This document shows positions 40,666 through 49,913 of a DNA stretch of 64,000 nucleotides, in pieces. The stretch spans positions 15,513-79,512 of the forward strand of contig CAZXHT010000018.1 in NCBI GenBank assembly GCA_964640665.1, in the 5' to 3' direction. Within the stretch, counting starts at the first letter, position 1; each line of letters opens with the position of its first letter. The DNA is from DATKYQ01 sp964640665. Its GTDB lineage: Bacteria; Myxococcota; B64-G9. The translations under genes were made by a program, and so were the position numbers. The notes under the pieces are model-generated. The model searched no databases. It saw nothing but the letters and a program-made list of their open reading frames with translations, and had not been told where the DNA came from.

Positions 40666-42535
40666 TACATTATACCACCTGGCACTGGGAAGCCTGCTTT
40701 CTTGCCTTGTGTTTTCCCATATGGCGTGCCTAACCGGATCTTGGGATCGCGTAAAGGAGAGTCAGGACGTCGATGAACTGATGCGTTTCGTCCACGAGTT
40801 CCCAAAAGACCCGAATGCCGCCGACGCGTTGCGCCGGGTAGAATTGCTTCACTACCGCGATGCCGTTGCCGCGAACACTCTTTATGCTTACAGGCTATTC
40901 CTGCGTCGGCATCCGGGCTCGGTCCACGCTATCGAGATCAAGCACCGGTTTGAAGACCTGGGCTTCGAAGTTGCCCGCCGGGAGAACGATCTCGTTGCGC
41001 TTAAGACCTTTCTCGATCACTGGCCTCATGGGAGATTTTCGAGCCGGGCGGCGGAGTTGATCGTTGAGATCGCATGCAAAAATTTGCTTGGCAGCAGAGA
41101 TCCCGCGGCTATCTCGAAATTTGTAAAAACAAACCCGGCGGCCCCTTGCAAGGATGAGTTGCAAACACTCGCCGAGAAACTGCTCTTCACGCGTGCCAGG
41201 GACTCCGGGGGAGTTCGCGAACTTCTGGAGTTTATCGACAGCAATCCCGCGGTCCGGTTTACCCAAATGGCCAGGCGCACCGTCGTCACCCGGCAGGTCA
41301 GCGCCTTGTTGAAGGCTGCACGATTCGAACAAGCGAAGCGGTTAGTCGCCGGCCTTGCCGGGGCGCCGGCGCAGTCCGTTCTTATGAAGACAATCGAGCA
41401 GGCCAGGCTCGACTGGATCTCGTCCTCGTTCGATCCACGGGCCATGCTCGCCGAGCTGGAAAATCTTCCCGCCGACAGTGCGTCGCGGGTTCACAGACGT
41501 GCGGCCGTCATTCAGAGGAGGCCCAGGATCTTCGGGCCCCTGGCAAATGCAACCGGGATACTGAAATCGCCCCTGGCCACCCTTGCAGGGGTAGCCGATC
41601 TTCGCGATCCGCGGGATCATTGGATGCATATCGACAGATTGGCTCTTCTTCCCGACGAGCAATGCGCGGGTTTACTGCTGGCCGCCCTGGCCGATTCGTT
41701 CCTCGAGGTGCGCAGACAGGCGTTGCGCTCCCTGCGCGAAGTTTTGGAGAGATTTGGGGAAGTCCGATCGGAAAGCTGGCTGCATGCGAAGACGGCGGCG
41801 ATCGAGGCAAAGGCCCGCAGCGGAGCGCTGTTGCTGAAACTGGCCGTCCTGCGAGCGCTCGCGGGCGACAAAGAGCGGGCGCTAGAGATGCTCATGCGAG
41901 AGACAGAGAACACCGGGAGTGAAGACATTTTCCCGGGCTACCTGGCGGCGCGTCTGAGCGCCGAACTCGACAACGAGAAACGCGCGGCCACGATGGCCAA
42001 AAGGTTTTCAGACACGGTCAGGCAATTTTGCAACGACAGAGTCACGGCCTGGCGTGAAGGCGGTTTAGCAGGCAGCCCGAATGGCTGGTTGACATTGCGG
42101 CAGCTTTTCGGAGCCACCAGGTTGTGGAACGAGGTGTTGGCACCGTTCGGATATGGGAAAGTAAGCAAAGCGCGAATCTCGGCCTTCGAGTCGTTTCTGG
42201 GCCCCTGGTTGGAGCGAAGCGGCAATGCGCTCGACGCGACAAGGGCCTTTCTCGATCAGGCCGAATCCGGCTGGGCGAGCTCACATGCCGGCTACGACCT
42301 GTCGGCGAGCCGGCATGGAATCGGGCCGCGCCGGGACCAGGCTGCTCCCGGCGAAAAGGAAGCTCTGTCCAGGCTGGCTTTCTGCGGCAGAACGGCTGCT
42401 TTAACCTCGCTCTCGTGGGCAGCCTGCTGTCATCCGCGTAAAGAGACTCGCAGGCTGGCCGCAAGTATGAAGTTGCAGGCCGATCTTGTGAGCAGAGTCG
42501 CATTGCTGTGGCCGCTCTTGGACTGCGGGCGTTGA
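40640..42535 (+). CDS. Large envelope protein with helical repeats
   Basis: The 631-residue protein has an N-terminal hydrophobic signal (LALGSLLSCLVF) with Cys22 or Cys30 possible as lipid sites. The body is Arg/Ala/Leu-rich helix pairs in the style of TPR or HEAT repeats (AADALRRVELLHYRDAV, LKTFLDHWPHGRFSSRAAEL). No catalytic motif is seen. It has no Shine-Dalgarno; a TTGAAA (near 40610) and TAGACT (40632) would start transcription about at the ATG. The start is therefore uncertain. Confidence 0.65.
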   Translation: MSNNRLHIPTLYHLALGSLLSCLVFSHMACLTGSWDRVKESQDVDELMRFVHEFPKDPNAADALRRVELLHYRDAVAANTLYAYRLFLRRHPGSVHAIEIKHRFEDLGFEVARRENDLVALKTFLDHWPHGRFSSRAAELIVEIACKNLLGSRDPAAISKFVKTNPAAPCKDELQTLAEKLLFTRARDSGGVRELLEFIDSNPAVRFTQMARRTVVTRQVSALLKAARFEQAKRLVAGLAGAPAQSVLMKTIEQARLDWISSSFDPRAMLAELENLPADSASRVHRRAAVIQRRPRIFGPLANATGILKSPLATLAGVADLRDPRDHWMHIDRLALLPDEQCAGLLLAALADSFLEVRRQALRSLREVLERFGEVRSESWLHAKTAAIEAKARSGALLLKLAVLRALAGDKERALEMLMRETENTGSEDIFPGYLAARLSAELDNEKRAATMAKRFSDTVRQFCNDRVTAWREGGLAGSPNGWLTLRQLFGATRLWNEVLAPFGYGKVSKARISAFESFLGPWLERSGNALDATRAFLDQAESGWASSHAGYDLSASRHGIGPRRDQAAPGEKEALSRLAFCGRTAALTSLSWAACCHPRKETRRLAASMKLQADLVSRVALLWPLLDCGR

Positions 42536-42664
42536 GAACCGGCTAAACAACGACGTCACCCCGAGAAATAATACTTGTCTCTTTCGGCCGTCTATGTCTT
42601 CATTTCAAATGACGACGGGCGGGCGGGGTAGTATCTACCCGACTCGGATCAGAAGGAGTTGATA

Positions 42665-43579
42665 GTGCCCAGGTTCATGTTGCGGGCATATACTATGGGT
42701 TTATTCTTTTCAATGGCCCTCGCGGCAACTGTCGCGCAGGCCGATGATAAGCCCAGTGTGGCCGTGATAATGAGCAGATCGATCCCTCCCTATCGAAAAG
42801 CCCTCGAGGGGTTCAAAAAAGCACTGCCGTGCAGGGTGAAGGTGTTCGAAGTAAAGAAAGAGAAGAGCTTCGCCGATGTGGCCGGCGAAGTGAAGAAGGA
42901 AAAGCCCGACCTGATTCTGGCGATCGGTTCCAGCGCTCTCCGGCTGGCGATCGACAATTTCAAAAAGACCCCGGTTGTTTTCAGCATGGTACTCTCCGCC
43001 CCAAAGCTTCCCAAGAACGCCTGCGGCATATCCATGATGTTGCCGGCCAAGACGCATCTGAAGGGTTTGAAACTTGTCGCGCCTTCCGTAAAAACCATCG
43101 GAATCGTGTACAACCCCGACAATTCCGGCAAACGCGCGGACGAGTTCAAGGCGGCCGCCGGGAAACTCGGCATGAAGGTTGCGGCCATAGCGATCAAGTC
43201 GAGGAAGGAGGCCTTCTCCTCGATAAAGCTCCTCAGCGGACGGGTGGATTCCGTCTGGATGATCATGGACAAGGACGTGGTGGCCAATTTCGGCCTGATG
43301 CTGACGCTCTCGGTGCAGCAGAAGATTCCTTTCGCGACTTTCAGCTACCGCTACGTCGAAAAGGGCGCCTTGCTGGCACTGTGCCCCAAGTTCGCCGCTC
43401 TCGGACGTCAGGCCGGCGAGTTGGCCGCCAAGATCCTGGGAGGCGCACCAGCCTCGCAATTCGGTGTCGCCTATCCCGACAGCTTCTACTACTCTTATAA
43501 TGTAAAGACCGGAATGAAGATCCAGGTGGGAGTTCCGCAGGCGATCTTGAAGAGTGATCACAGGCTCTACGGTAACTGA
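42665..43579 (+). CDS. ABC-transporter substrate-binding-like protein (PF04392 type)
   Basis: The 304-residue protein has a Sec signal peptide (MALAATVAQA region) and then a two-lobed periplasmic-binding fold: VAVIMSRSIPPYRKALEGF, DLILAIGSSALRLA, TPVVFSMVLSA and IGIVYNPDNSGKRADEF are the family's recurring segments. GTG 42665 follows AAGGAG at 42653-42658; TTG 42659 is too close. No permease or ATPase genes lie nearby, so it is an orphan binding protein, perhaps a sensor partner. Confidence 0.85.
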   Translation: MPRFMLRAYTMGLFFSMALAATVAQADDKPSVAVIMSRSIPPYRKALEGFKKALPCRVKVFEVKKEKSFADVAGEVKKEKPDLILAIGSSALRLAIDNFKKTPVVFSMVLSAPKLPKNACGISMMLPAKTHLKGLKLVAPSVKTIGIVYNPDNSGKRADEFKAAAGKLGMKVAAIAIKSRKEAFSSIKLLSGRVDSVWMIMDKDVVANFGLMLTLSVQQKIPFATFSYRYVEKGALLALCPKFAALGRQAGELAAKILGGAPASQFGVAYPDSFYYSYNVKTGMKIQVGVPQAILKSDHRLYGN

Positions 43580-43593
43580 CGTCATTAACTGTA

Positions 43594-45585
43594 ATGAAGA
43601 ACTATCTCCTGACGGCTCCTGTCGTCAAAACAGGCCGGCATTTCGAAGATCAACTGAATCCACAACAACTGGAGGCGGCATGCGCACCCGACGGGGCCGT
43701 GCTGGTGATTGCCGGCGCCGGTAGCGGCAAGACGCGCATGCTTACCTACCGGGTCGCCTTCCTCTTGCAGAAAAACGTCCGCGCGTCTTCCATCGCTCTG
43801 TGCACTTTCACCAACAAGGCCGCCAAGGAAATGCTGACCCGGGTCGGGCACCTGGCGAGCAGCGGGTCGAATGACGTCATGGGAGGCACATTCCATCACC
43901 TGGCCAACAAGTTTCTCAGGGAATTCGCCGCGCGAATCGGCTTCGAGCCGGATTTCGGCATCCTCGACAGAGAAGACTCGCGTGATCTCATGGCGGACTG
44001 CATCGCCGAGCGTGAGAAGAAAGGAAGCGGGCGCATGCTGCCGCGCCCGCCCGTTCTTTGCGATCTGGTCAGCTACGCCGCTAATACGTTGCAGCCCCTT
44101 GACGATGTCGTGTCTCAAAGGTCGCCCTCGCTTGCGCGCATTGCCGATGAAATAATGGCCATCGCGACAACCTATGCGGATCGCAAGCGCAAGATGAACA
44201 CGATGGATTTCGACGATTTGCTTACCAACCTCAACCAGCTTTTGGCCGAACAGTCGGACGTGCGCGAAGAGATCTCCTCCCGCTGCAAACATGTTCTGGT
44301 TGACGAATACCAGGACACAAATCCGCTCCAGTGCCGGATCATAGATTGCCTGGCCGCGGTTCATGAAAACCTGACCGTGGTCGGAGACGATGCGCAGTCG
44401 ATCTATAGTTTCAGGGGGGCCAGCCTGGAAAACATGCTGACCTTCAGCGATCGCTGGCCCGCGGCGCGCCGTTTTTTCCTCGAGACCAACTACAGATCGA
44501 CCCCGCAGATACTCGTTGTGGCCAATAGATCCATTGCCCATAACATGCACCAGCTTCCCAAGAAGCTCTCGGCGGTCCGCGGCGACGGCCGGCCGCCGGT
44601 CCTGGCCGTCGTCCGCGACGTCGATCAGCAGGCCGCATTCGTTGCCCAGCGATTGCTTGAACTGGCGGGGGAGGGAATCGCGCTGAAGGACATGGCAGTG
44701 CTTTACCGCGCTCACTACCACAGCATGGAACTCCAACTCGAGCTATCCCGGCGCGAGATCCCTTTCGTCGTGAGATCCGGCGTGCGCTTCTTCGAGCAGG
44801 CGCATATCAAGGATGTGCTGGCCCACCTGCGTCTGTACACCAATCCGCTGGATGAGCTGAGCTGGCTGCGGGTTTTAAAAATGCAGTCGGGTATCGGCAG
44901 AAGCGGGGCCATAAAAATTTTCAGCATCCTCGGTAAATCGGGCTCGCCTTTCGAGTCTGCTCTCGACCTCGGTGAACACGATTTGCCCCAAAGGAGCCGC
45001 CCGGGCTGGAAGCGCCTGCAGGAGCGCCTGATAAAAATAAGCGAGGCCGAGAGCGGCGGCACGCAAGCGATCATCGAAGCCGTGTTGCAATACGGCTATC
45101 GCGACCTGTTGCCGACCCTGTTCTCCAATCCGGAAAATCGACTCGAAGACATCGAGCAGTTGGCGGAGTATTCGAAGCACTTTCAGGACACACGGGCATT
45201 CTTGTCAGAGCTGAACCTGCTGTCGAGCATAGGCTCCGAAGACGTGCTCGGCGCCGACCACCAGGATGATCACTTGATCCTCTCGAGCATTCACCAGGCC
45301 AAGGGCCTGGAATGGAAGGCGGTCTTCACAATAGGGCTAAACGAGGGCCTTTTCCCCCACCCCCGCTCGCTCTCCGAGGAGAGGGGGGATGAGGAAGAAA
45401 GGCGTCTCTTCTACGTGTCCATCACCAGGGCAATGGACGAACTGTACCTGGTCTGCCCGCTGGTGGCCGATCGGCAAGGCCGCAGGCGGGCCGTCATGCG
45501 CCAATCCCGCTTCGTGGATGAAGTGGCCTCTGGCGACGCCGTGGAGCGCTGGTCGATCAAGGATGCCCCGGCTGGTAGCGCTTGA
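43594..45585 (+). CDS. UvrD/Rep/PcrA-type superfamily 1 DNA helicase
   Basis: ATP-driven 3'-5' helicase for repair or replication restart. The 663-residue protein has Q-motif LNPQQLEAA, Walker A AGAGSGKTRML, motif Ia CTFTNKAAKEM, motif II VDEYQDTNPLQ, motif III VVGDDAQSIYSFRGA, motif IV NYRSTPQIL, motif V SIHQAKGLEWKAVF and motif VI RRLFYVSITRA. It has no Shine-Dalgarno and starts 14 bases after the binding-protein gene. The C-terminal Tudor-like tail of PcrA is absent. Confidence 0.93.
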   Translation: MKNYLLTAPVVKTGRHFEDQLNPQQLEAACAPDGAVLVIAGAGSGKTRMLTYRVAFLLQKNVRASSIALCTFTNKAAKEMLTRVGHLASSGSNDVMGGTFHHLANKFLREFAARIGFEPDFGILDREDSRDLMADCIAEREKKGSGRMLPRPPVLCDLVSYAANTLQPLDDVVSQRSPSLARIADEIMAIATTYADRKRKMNTMDFDDLLTNLNQLLAEQSDVREEISSRCKHVLVDEYQDTNPLQCRIIDCLAAVHENLTVVGDDAQSIYSFRGASLENMLTFSDRWPAARRFFLETNYRSTPQILVVANRSIAHNMHQLPKKLSAVRGDGRPPVLAVVRDVDQQAAFVAQRLLELAGEGIALKDMAVLYRAHYHSMELQLELSRREIPFVVRSGVRFFEQAHIKDVLAHLRLYTNPLDELSWLRVLKMQSGIGRSGAIKIFSILGKSGSPFESALDLGEHDLPQRSRPGWKRLQERLIKISEAESGGTQAIIEAVLQYGYRDLLPTLFSNPENRLEDIEQLAEYSKHFQDTRAFLSELNLLSSIGSEDVLGADHQDDHLILSSIHQAKGLEWKAVFTIGLNEGLFPHPRSLSEERGDEEERRLFYVSITRAMDELYLVCPLVADRQGRRRAVMRQSRFVDEVASGDAVERWSIKDAPAGSA

Positions 45586-45704
45586 TGGTGCCGTCGTCGA
45601 AGAGCGGATCGAAATGCTGTTCGAATAGTTTCGTGTTCTGGACGTCATTATTGTTGTGTGCTAGGCTGCGCAAATATCGAATGTGCCATTCAGGAGGCGG
45701 GATC

Positions 45705-47309
45705 ATGACGGGAAAGAAAACCTGGATCTGCGTGCTCGTTTTTGGGGTTTCACTTGCGGCCTGTTCGGAGCCTGTCACAAATCCCAAGTGTAGTCTCAAC
45801 ACGGATTGCATCGCCGGCTACCTGTGCAACTCGGCGGGAGAGTGCGACGAGGCCGAACCGGTCTCGATCAAGGCGGTCACGCTGCCGGACGCGGTGGTGG
45901 GCGACGGTAGCTACAGTCAACCCTTGCCGGCCGAGGGCGGGGTGCCTCCCTATAGCTGGTCTTTTGTCGCCGAAACCAGCGGGGAAGACAAGCTCGGCTG
46001 GCTGGAGATCGACGAGTCTACCGGCGAGTTGCGCGCCAGAACCGGCCAGGCGCCCAGCGAGTCCGGCGAGGGTTTACGGATCGAGGTAACCGTTCACGAC
46101 CGCTCCAACGGCGGACAGGGCGACAGCGCCCAGCGTTTATTGGACTTGAAGATCGTCGACTGCAATAAGGAAGAGTTGTGCTACACGGCCGCGGGCGGCG
46201 CCTGTTACGAGGGTATCCAGCATTGTGTGGCCGGCATCCTGCAGGCCGCCTGTGAAGACACGCTGCTTTCCAACAATATGGATCACTGCGGGGCCAGCTG
46301 CGAAAGCTGCCCGGCGGGCGCCGACAGTTGCAGCGCGGGCCTGTGCAAGTGCGGCGACATAGACGCCTGTGGGGGTGCGGAGTCGTGCTGCGGCAACGAC
46401 GGTTGTTTCGATCTGCAGACCAGCCCGAACCATTGCGGCGACTGCGCGACAGACTGCGCGCTGGATGTAGCAGGCGTTGCAAACTATTTCTGCGACGCGG
46501 GTGTCTGCGACTACGACGCCTGCGACGCAACTCACTTGGATTGCGACGGGGACAGGAAAAACGGTTGCGAGACGCTGATAGACAAGTACAACTGCGCAGC
46601 CTGCGGCGACGACTGCACCGACACGACGACCTACCCGCACTCGACGGGCCAGGACTGTGAAAACCACGCAAGCTGCACGTTCGGATGCGAGAGCGGATAC
46701 GACGACTGCCCGAGCGACGGCGCGGGCTGCGGGACGGTACTGGGCACAGACACCGACTGCACCGGCTGCGGAGACGCCTGCAGCGGCGATATAGCCCCGG
46801 TGTGCCTGGACACGGGAGATCGTTGCGGCTGCAACGAGCAAGCGGACTGTCCGGCAGACCGCCTGTGTTGCGGCACGCAAACCTGCATAATTCATTCGGT
46901 GGATAACTGCACGGGTTGTGGAGAGGCATGTTCGGTGAAGGTGGGCGGCAATCACTGCAATGGAGACGTCGCAAACGGGTGGGCGTGCGAGTGCGATGGA
47001 AACGACTCCGATTGCAAGGGTGTCTACGAATTTTCGAAGGAGACGTGTTCCGGCACGTATCAATGTCAATGCAACGCGACGGAGAACTGCGCGGGACTGC
47101 TGGACGACATGTGCTGCTACAAGGGCGGCGAGTTGCATTGTGTGGACCTGTTGACCGACAAGGACAACTGCGGCGTCTGCGGCCGAGCCTGCGCAGCCGA
47201 CGAGAACTGCACAGACGGAGTGTGTGGCTGCGGCGGGGGGGAGTGTGGGAACGCGGGGGAGAAGGATGGTTTTGTGGCACAAGCAACGTTTGCGTCTGTA
47301 CAGATCTAG
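45705..47309 (+). CDS. Cys-rich lipoprotein with putative Ig domain, frameshifted near its 3' end
   Basis: The frame gives 534 residues from ATG 45705 (CAGGAGG at 45691-45697). Signal peptide with lipobox SLAAC (Cys18), then a module CSLNTDCIAGYLCNSAGEC, an Ig-like domain (GGVPPYSWSF) and a long chain of short Cys-spaced units (NHCGDCATDC, TGCGEACS, DNCGVCGRAC). The last 18 residues do not fit the pattern. The other forward frame continues the Cys pattern to 47536. The paralogue at 53443-55005 has the same architecture and keeps that C terminus, so a base appears to be missing here around 47232-47265, in G-rich runs. Confidence 0.75.
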   Translation: MTGKKTWICVLVFGVSLAACSEPVTNPKCSLNTDCIAGYLCNSAGECDEAEPVSIKAVTLPDAVVGDGSYSQPLPAEGGVPPYSWSFVAETSGEDKLGWLEIDESTGELRARTGQAPSESGEGLRIEVTVHDRSNGGQGDSAQRLLDLKIVDCNKEELCYTAAGGACYEGIQHCVAGILQAACEDTLLSNNMDHCGASCESCPAGADSCSAGLCKCGDIDACGGAESCCGNDGCFDLQTSPNHCGDCATDCALDVAGVANYFCDAGVCDYDACDATHLDCDGDRKNGCETLIDKYNCAACGDDCTDTTTYPHSTGQDCENHASCTFGCESGYDDCPSDGAGCGTVLGTDTDCTGCGDACSGDIAPVCLDTGDRCGCNEQADCPADRLCCGTQTCIIHSVDNCTGCGEACSVKVGGNHCNGDVANGWACECDGNDSDCKGVYEFSKETCSGTYQCQCNATENCAGLLDDMCCYKGGELHCVDLLTDKDNCGVCGRACAADENCTDGVCGCGGGECGNAGEKDGFVAQATFASVQI

Positions 47310-47536
47310 TCGGTACCTCGAGCCCCGAACCCTGCCCCGCGGGGCAGTATTGTTGTGATAGTGCAAGGGGTTGTTGCAACGTTAGTTGTGGAACTGCCGT
47401 TGCAAGCGATTGTAGCTCGGGTTGTTTTCTCGATCACCCCGGTGCCTACTGGTGTTACTGGGGCTGCTGTACCGGTTGCGCCGCCGAGGACGAGTGCGAC
47501 CAGTACGCCCCCGCCAACTTCCCCTTCTCCCAGTAG
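47262..47536 (+). pseudogene. Out-of-frame C terminus of the Cys-rich lipoprotein
   Basis: In the -1 frame the region reads GWFCGTSNVCVCTD, then CPAGQYCCDSARGCC and a Cys-rich end with stop at 47534-47536. The paralogue has CACAYAGAG then CPPGQYCCDG and GCCVKLC at the same place. Adding one base in the preceding G tract joins both parts. Sequencing error, phase variation or real decay are all possible. Confidence 0.7.
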
Positions 47537-47563
47537 GCTCCGCCCAACCACCGACAATGCCCA

Positions 47564-47593
47564 TTGAATCGGGATACTCCCTGGATGTAGACT
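47564..47593 (+). promoter_or_regulatory. Promoter giving a leaderless transcript for the TPR lipoprotein
   Basis: TTGAAT (47564-47569), 18-base spacer and TAGACT (47588-47593). The expected start is 47600, the A of the ATG. No Shine-Dalgarno is present. Confidence 0.55.
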
Positions 47594-47599
47594 GTTGAC

Positions 47600-48685
47600 A
47601 TGCTCGAAAAAGTCGCAAAGAGAAGATCCTCTGCCTGTTTGCTGGCTGGGATGATTTTACTTTCGGGAAGCGCTTGCGTGACCAGCTCGCAAAGAGCCCG
47701 CTCGGCTTACCTTAAGGGCAAAATGGAGTTCGAGAAGGGCAACGTGCTTGACGCTTACCGCACTCTTGACGGCCCGCGGCCGGACAAGGTCGCTTTGGGG
47801 CTTGGCTACACGAAGTTGCTCAGGAAGGTTACGCGCGCAGCCGAGTACCTGATCGAGCAATGGTTGCAAAAAGGCGATTTCTGGGCCAAGCAGGGCAACC
47901 TGCCCAAGGCCTACAAGTACTACTCGGACATCGCCGGGAATCTGCCTGATAGAGATCCGCTCAGAAGAAAACTTCTGGGCAAGGCCAGGCTTCTGGGCGA
48001 GAGATTGAGCTACCTGAAGAAGAGCATCAGCGATCTGGTCAAACAGGGGCGCGATGATTTCAGGCGCAGCCGCGTCAAGGAGGCTCGCGCCAAGCTGCTC
48101 GAAGCCCGCTGGATGGCCCTGGAGAACAACCTCTCGTTCGATATCGGCGTCGAGAGATTGATCGAGGAATGCAACCGACGCGCGCCCAGCGAGTTCGACC
48201 TGGCCCTGAGCAACGAACCCGAAGTGGGGGTGGTATCCCCACTGCAGTCCGCTCTCAAGATCCCCTCGGCGCCCAGGAAAAGCCGTAAGACACCCTCAAA
48301 GACCAAGCGACCAACCACCCGGCCGAGCAGTCCTCCCGCGGACATTCTTGCCAGAAGCGTTCAGGTCAAGGAGATGCTGCAACAGGTGCGCGATCACATG
48401 CGCACCAGAAAATTCGTAAAGGCGATCACCCTGTTGAACAAGGCCCTGGCAATTGACCCCGAGAACAGGGAGGCCAAGGCCTTTTTTATCAGACTGGCAC
48501 CGATCCGTAAACAACTGGTGTGTGACCTGATGAAAAAGGCCAACGACTACTTCGCCAGGGAGGAACTGGGAAAGGCCAAACCCTTTTACCAACGGGTACT
48601 ACAGATCGACCCGAACAACATCAGGGCGAAAGAAGGCCTTCAAATGTATCGCCGTCTGAAGGAACTGAGAGAGCGCGAAAAATAG
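47600..48685 (+). CDS. TPR-containing lipoprotein
   Basis: The 361-residue protein has an Arg/Lys n-region, hydrophobic core and lipobox GSAC (Cys26). Helical repeats follow: an N-terminal set (ARSAYLKGKMEFEKGNVLDAYRTL as a helix pair), a basic Pro/Ser/Thr linker and a C-terminal TPR set (FVKAITLLNKALAIDPENREA and KAKPFYQRVLQIDPNNI). It probably scaffolds an envelope complex. It is convergent with the histidine kinase gene. Confidence 0.75.
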   Translation: MLEKVAKRRSSACLLAGMILLSGSACVTSSQRARSAYLKGKMEFEKGNVLDAYRTLDGPRPDKVALGLGYTKLLRKVTRAAEYLIEQWLQKGDFWAKQGNLPKAYKYYSDIAGNLPDRDPLRRKLLGKARLLGERLSYLKKSISDLVKQGRDDFRRSRVKEARAKLLEARWMALENNLSFDIGVERLIEECNRRAPSEFDLALSNEPEVGVVSPLQSALKIPSAPRKSRKTPSKTKRPTTRPSSPPADILARSVQVKEMLQQVRDHMRTRKFVKAITLLNKALAIDPENREAKAFFIRLAPIRKQLVCDLMKKANDYFAREELGKAKPFYQRVLQIDPNNIRAKEGLQMYRRLKELREREK

Positions 48686-48695
48686 TCTGACGGCG

Positions 48696-49787
48696 TCACG
48701 GCGGCGTGCCGGCTTCGATGTCGCCATCGGCCCGGGCCGGCGGAAGGGTTACGAAGAACACCGAGCCCTGGCCGGGCTTGCTCCAGAATTCTATTGATCC
48801 CTCATGCTGCTTGACGATCCGCTCGACAATCGAAAGGCTCAACCCGGCGCCCTTGCGGGTGCCCTTGGTGGTAAAAAAGGGAGTGAACAACCGCGGCTGG
48901 TCTGCCTCGGCAATGCCGCGCCCGGTATCCTTGACCATGACCACGACATGCTGCCGGTCGTTGGTGTTGGTGCTCAATTCGAGTGTGCCTCCCTCCGGCA
49001 ACATGGCTTCCCGGGCATTGGTAACCAGCGCGCTCAGAACATACCTGAGCTGACCGGCATCGCCCATCACCCGGGGGAGGTCCTGCGCCATGTTGAGCTT
49101 CATGGTCACTTTTTCCTTCTCGAGACCGTCTGTGAAACTGCGGCTGGTGTCGAGCAGCAGTGAGTTCACATCGAGCGATTCGGTGGGAAAGTCCTCGTCG
49201 CGCACGCAGCGCAGGATCCTCTCCAGCGCCTCGCGGCCTGAACGAGCCTCCTGGTCCATGAGGGTCAGGTAGTTCTTGAGTTGGCCATCCAGGCCCGGTT
49301 GCCTTAAGGCAATCTCGGTGTAACCCACTACGCCGGCCAGAGACTTCTGCACTTCGCGCGCAATTCCGCGCCCGAATCTCTGCAGCGCCTCTCGGTTTTG
49401 CAGGCGCGCTCGCGCCTGTGCCTCGGCCGTATTTTTACGATCGCGTTCTTCCAGAAATACTCCCAGTTCGCGCAATTCAGACGCAAGCGCGGATAATGGA
49501 AGCAACTCGCTCGATCCCTGGCCGACTCGGAAGTCTTCGCGGCCGAGTTTCTCGACCACCAACCGCATCTCGTCGACCGGACCGGTTATCGCGCGCGATA
49601 GCAACGTGGCGGCGAGCGCGGCCAAGAACAGCACGATCGCCAAGACAACCAGCGCCCGCAGGAAAAACTGGGATACGGCTGCCTGGCCGAGCAAGCTCCA
49701 CATGCCGATTCCCAGGCCCGCCGCACAGCCAATACCGGCCAGCAACAAGAAATAGACGAGAAAAAGAAGGCGGCAACTTCTATTCAT
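48696..49787 (-). CDS. Membrane histidine-kinase-like protein lacking the phospho-acceptor His
   Basis: The 363-residue protein has two membrane helices (about 7-30 and 41-63), a HAMP-like linker, a dimerisation region and an HATPase_c domain with N box TNAREAML, G1 DTGRGIAE, F box PFFTTK and G2 GAGLSLS. In the H box, where kinases have A-H-E, this protein has Ala143-Arg144-Glu145 (GIAREVQKSLAGVVGY). It should bind ATP but not autophosphorylate on His in the usual way. The ATG at 49787 lies six bases after the predicted transcription start. It is divergent from a degenerate receiver. Confidence 0.82.
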   Translation of the reverse strand: MNRSCRLLFLVYFLLLAGIGCAAGLGIGMWSLLGQAAVSQFFLRALVVLAIVLFLAALAATLLSRAITGPVDEMRLVVEKLGREDFRVGQGSSELLPLSALASELRELGVFLEERDRKNTAEAQARARLQNREALQRFGRGIAREVQKSLAGVVGYTEIALRQPGLDGQLKNYLTLMDQEARSGREALERILRCVRDEDFPTESLDVNSLLLDTSRSFTDGLEKEKVTMKLNMAQDLPRVMGDAGQLRYVLSALVTNAREAMLPEGGTLELSTNTNDRQHVVVMVKDTGRGIAEADQPRLFTPFFTTKGTRKGAGLSLSIVERIVKQHEGSIEFWSKPGQGSVFFVTLPPARADGDIEAGTPP

Positions 49788-49799
49788 GCGATGCAGCCA

Positions 49800-49828
49800 G
49801 CTTAAGGTCCCGGGGAGTGAACTGTCAA
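49800..49828 (-). promoter_or_regulatory. Promoter of the histidine-kinase-like gene
   Basis: The minus strand has TTGACA (49823-49828), 17 bases and TTAAGC (49800-49805). The start near 49793 is about six bases before the ATG. Confidence 0.45.
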
Positions 49829-49875
49829 GAAAGCGGTGGAACCTCGGAAGGTTCTCAACAACTCCCAATAACCTC

Positions 49876-49905
49876 TTGACCGCGTTGCCGCAACGTGTGT
49901 ACGCT
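49876..49905 (+). promoter_or_regulatory. Promoter of the receiver-like gene
   Basis: TTGACC (49876-49881), 18 bases and TACGCT (49900-49905). The start near 49912 is about two bases before the ATG at 49914, which has no Shine-Dalgarno. Confidence 0.45.
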
Positions 49906-49913
49906 GCGCCCCC

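Noticed and set aside
43585..44736. 383-codon antisense frame over the helicase gene
   Set aside because: The forward frame contains all UvrD-type helicase motifs in order; the antisense product has no recognisable domain.
46018..47379. Two overlapping antisense open frames of over 400 codons
   Set aside because: They mirror the Cys codons of the lipoprotein (TGC/TGT read as GCA/ACA), giving Arg-, Ser- and Ala-rich products without motifs.
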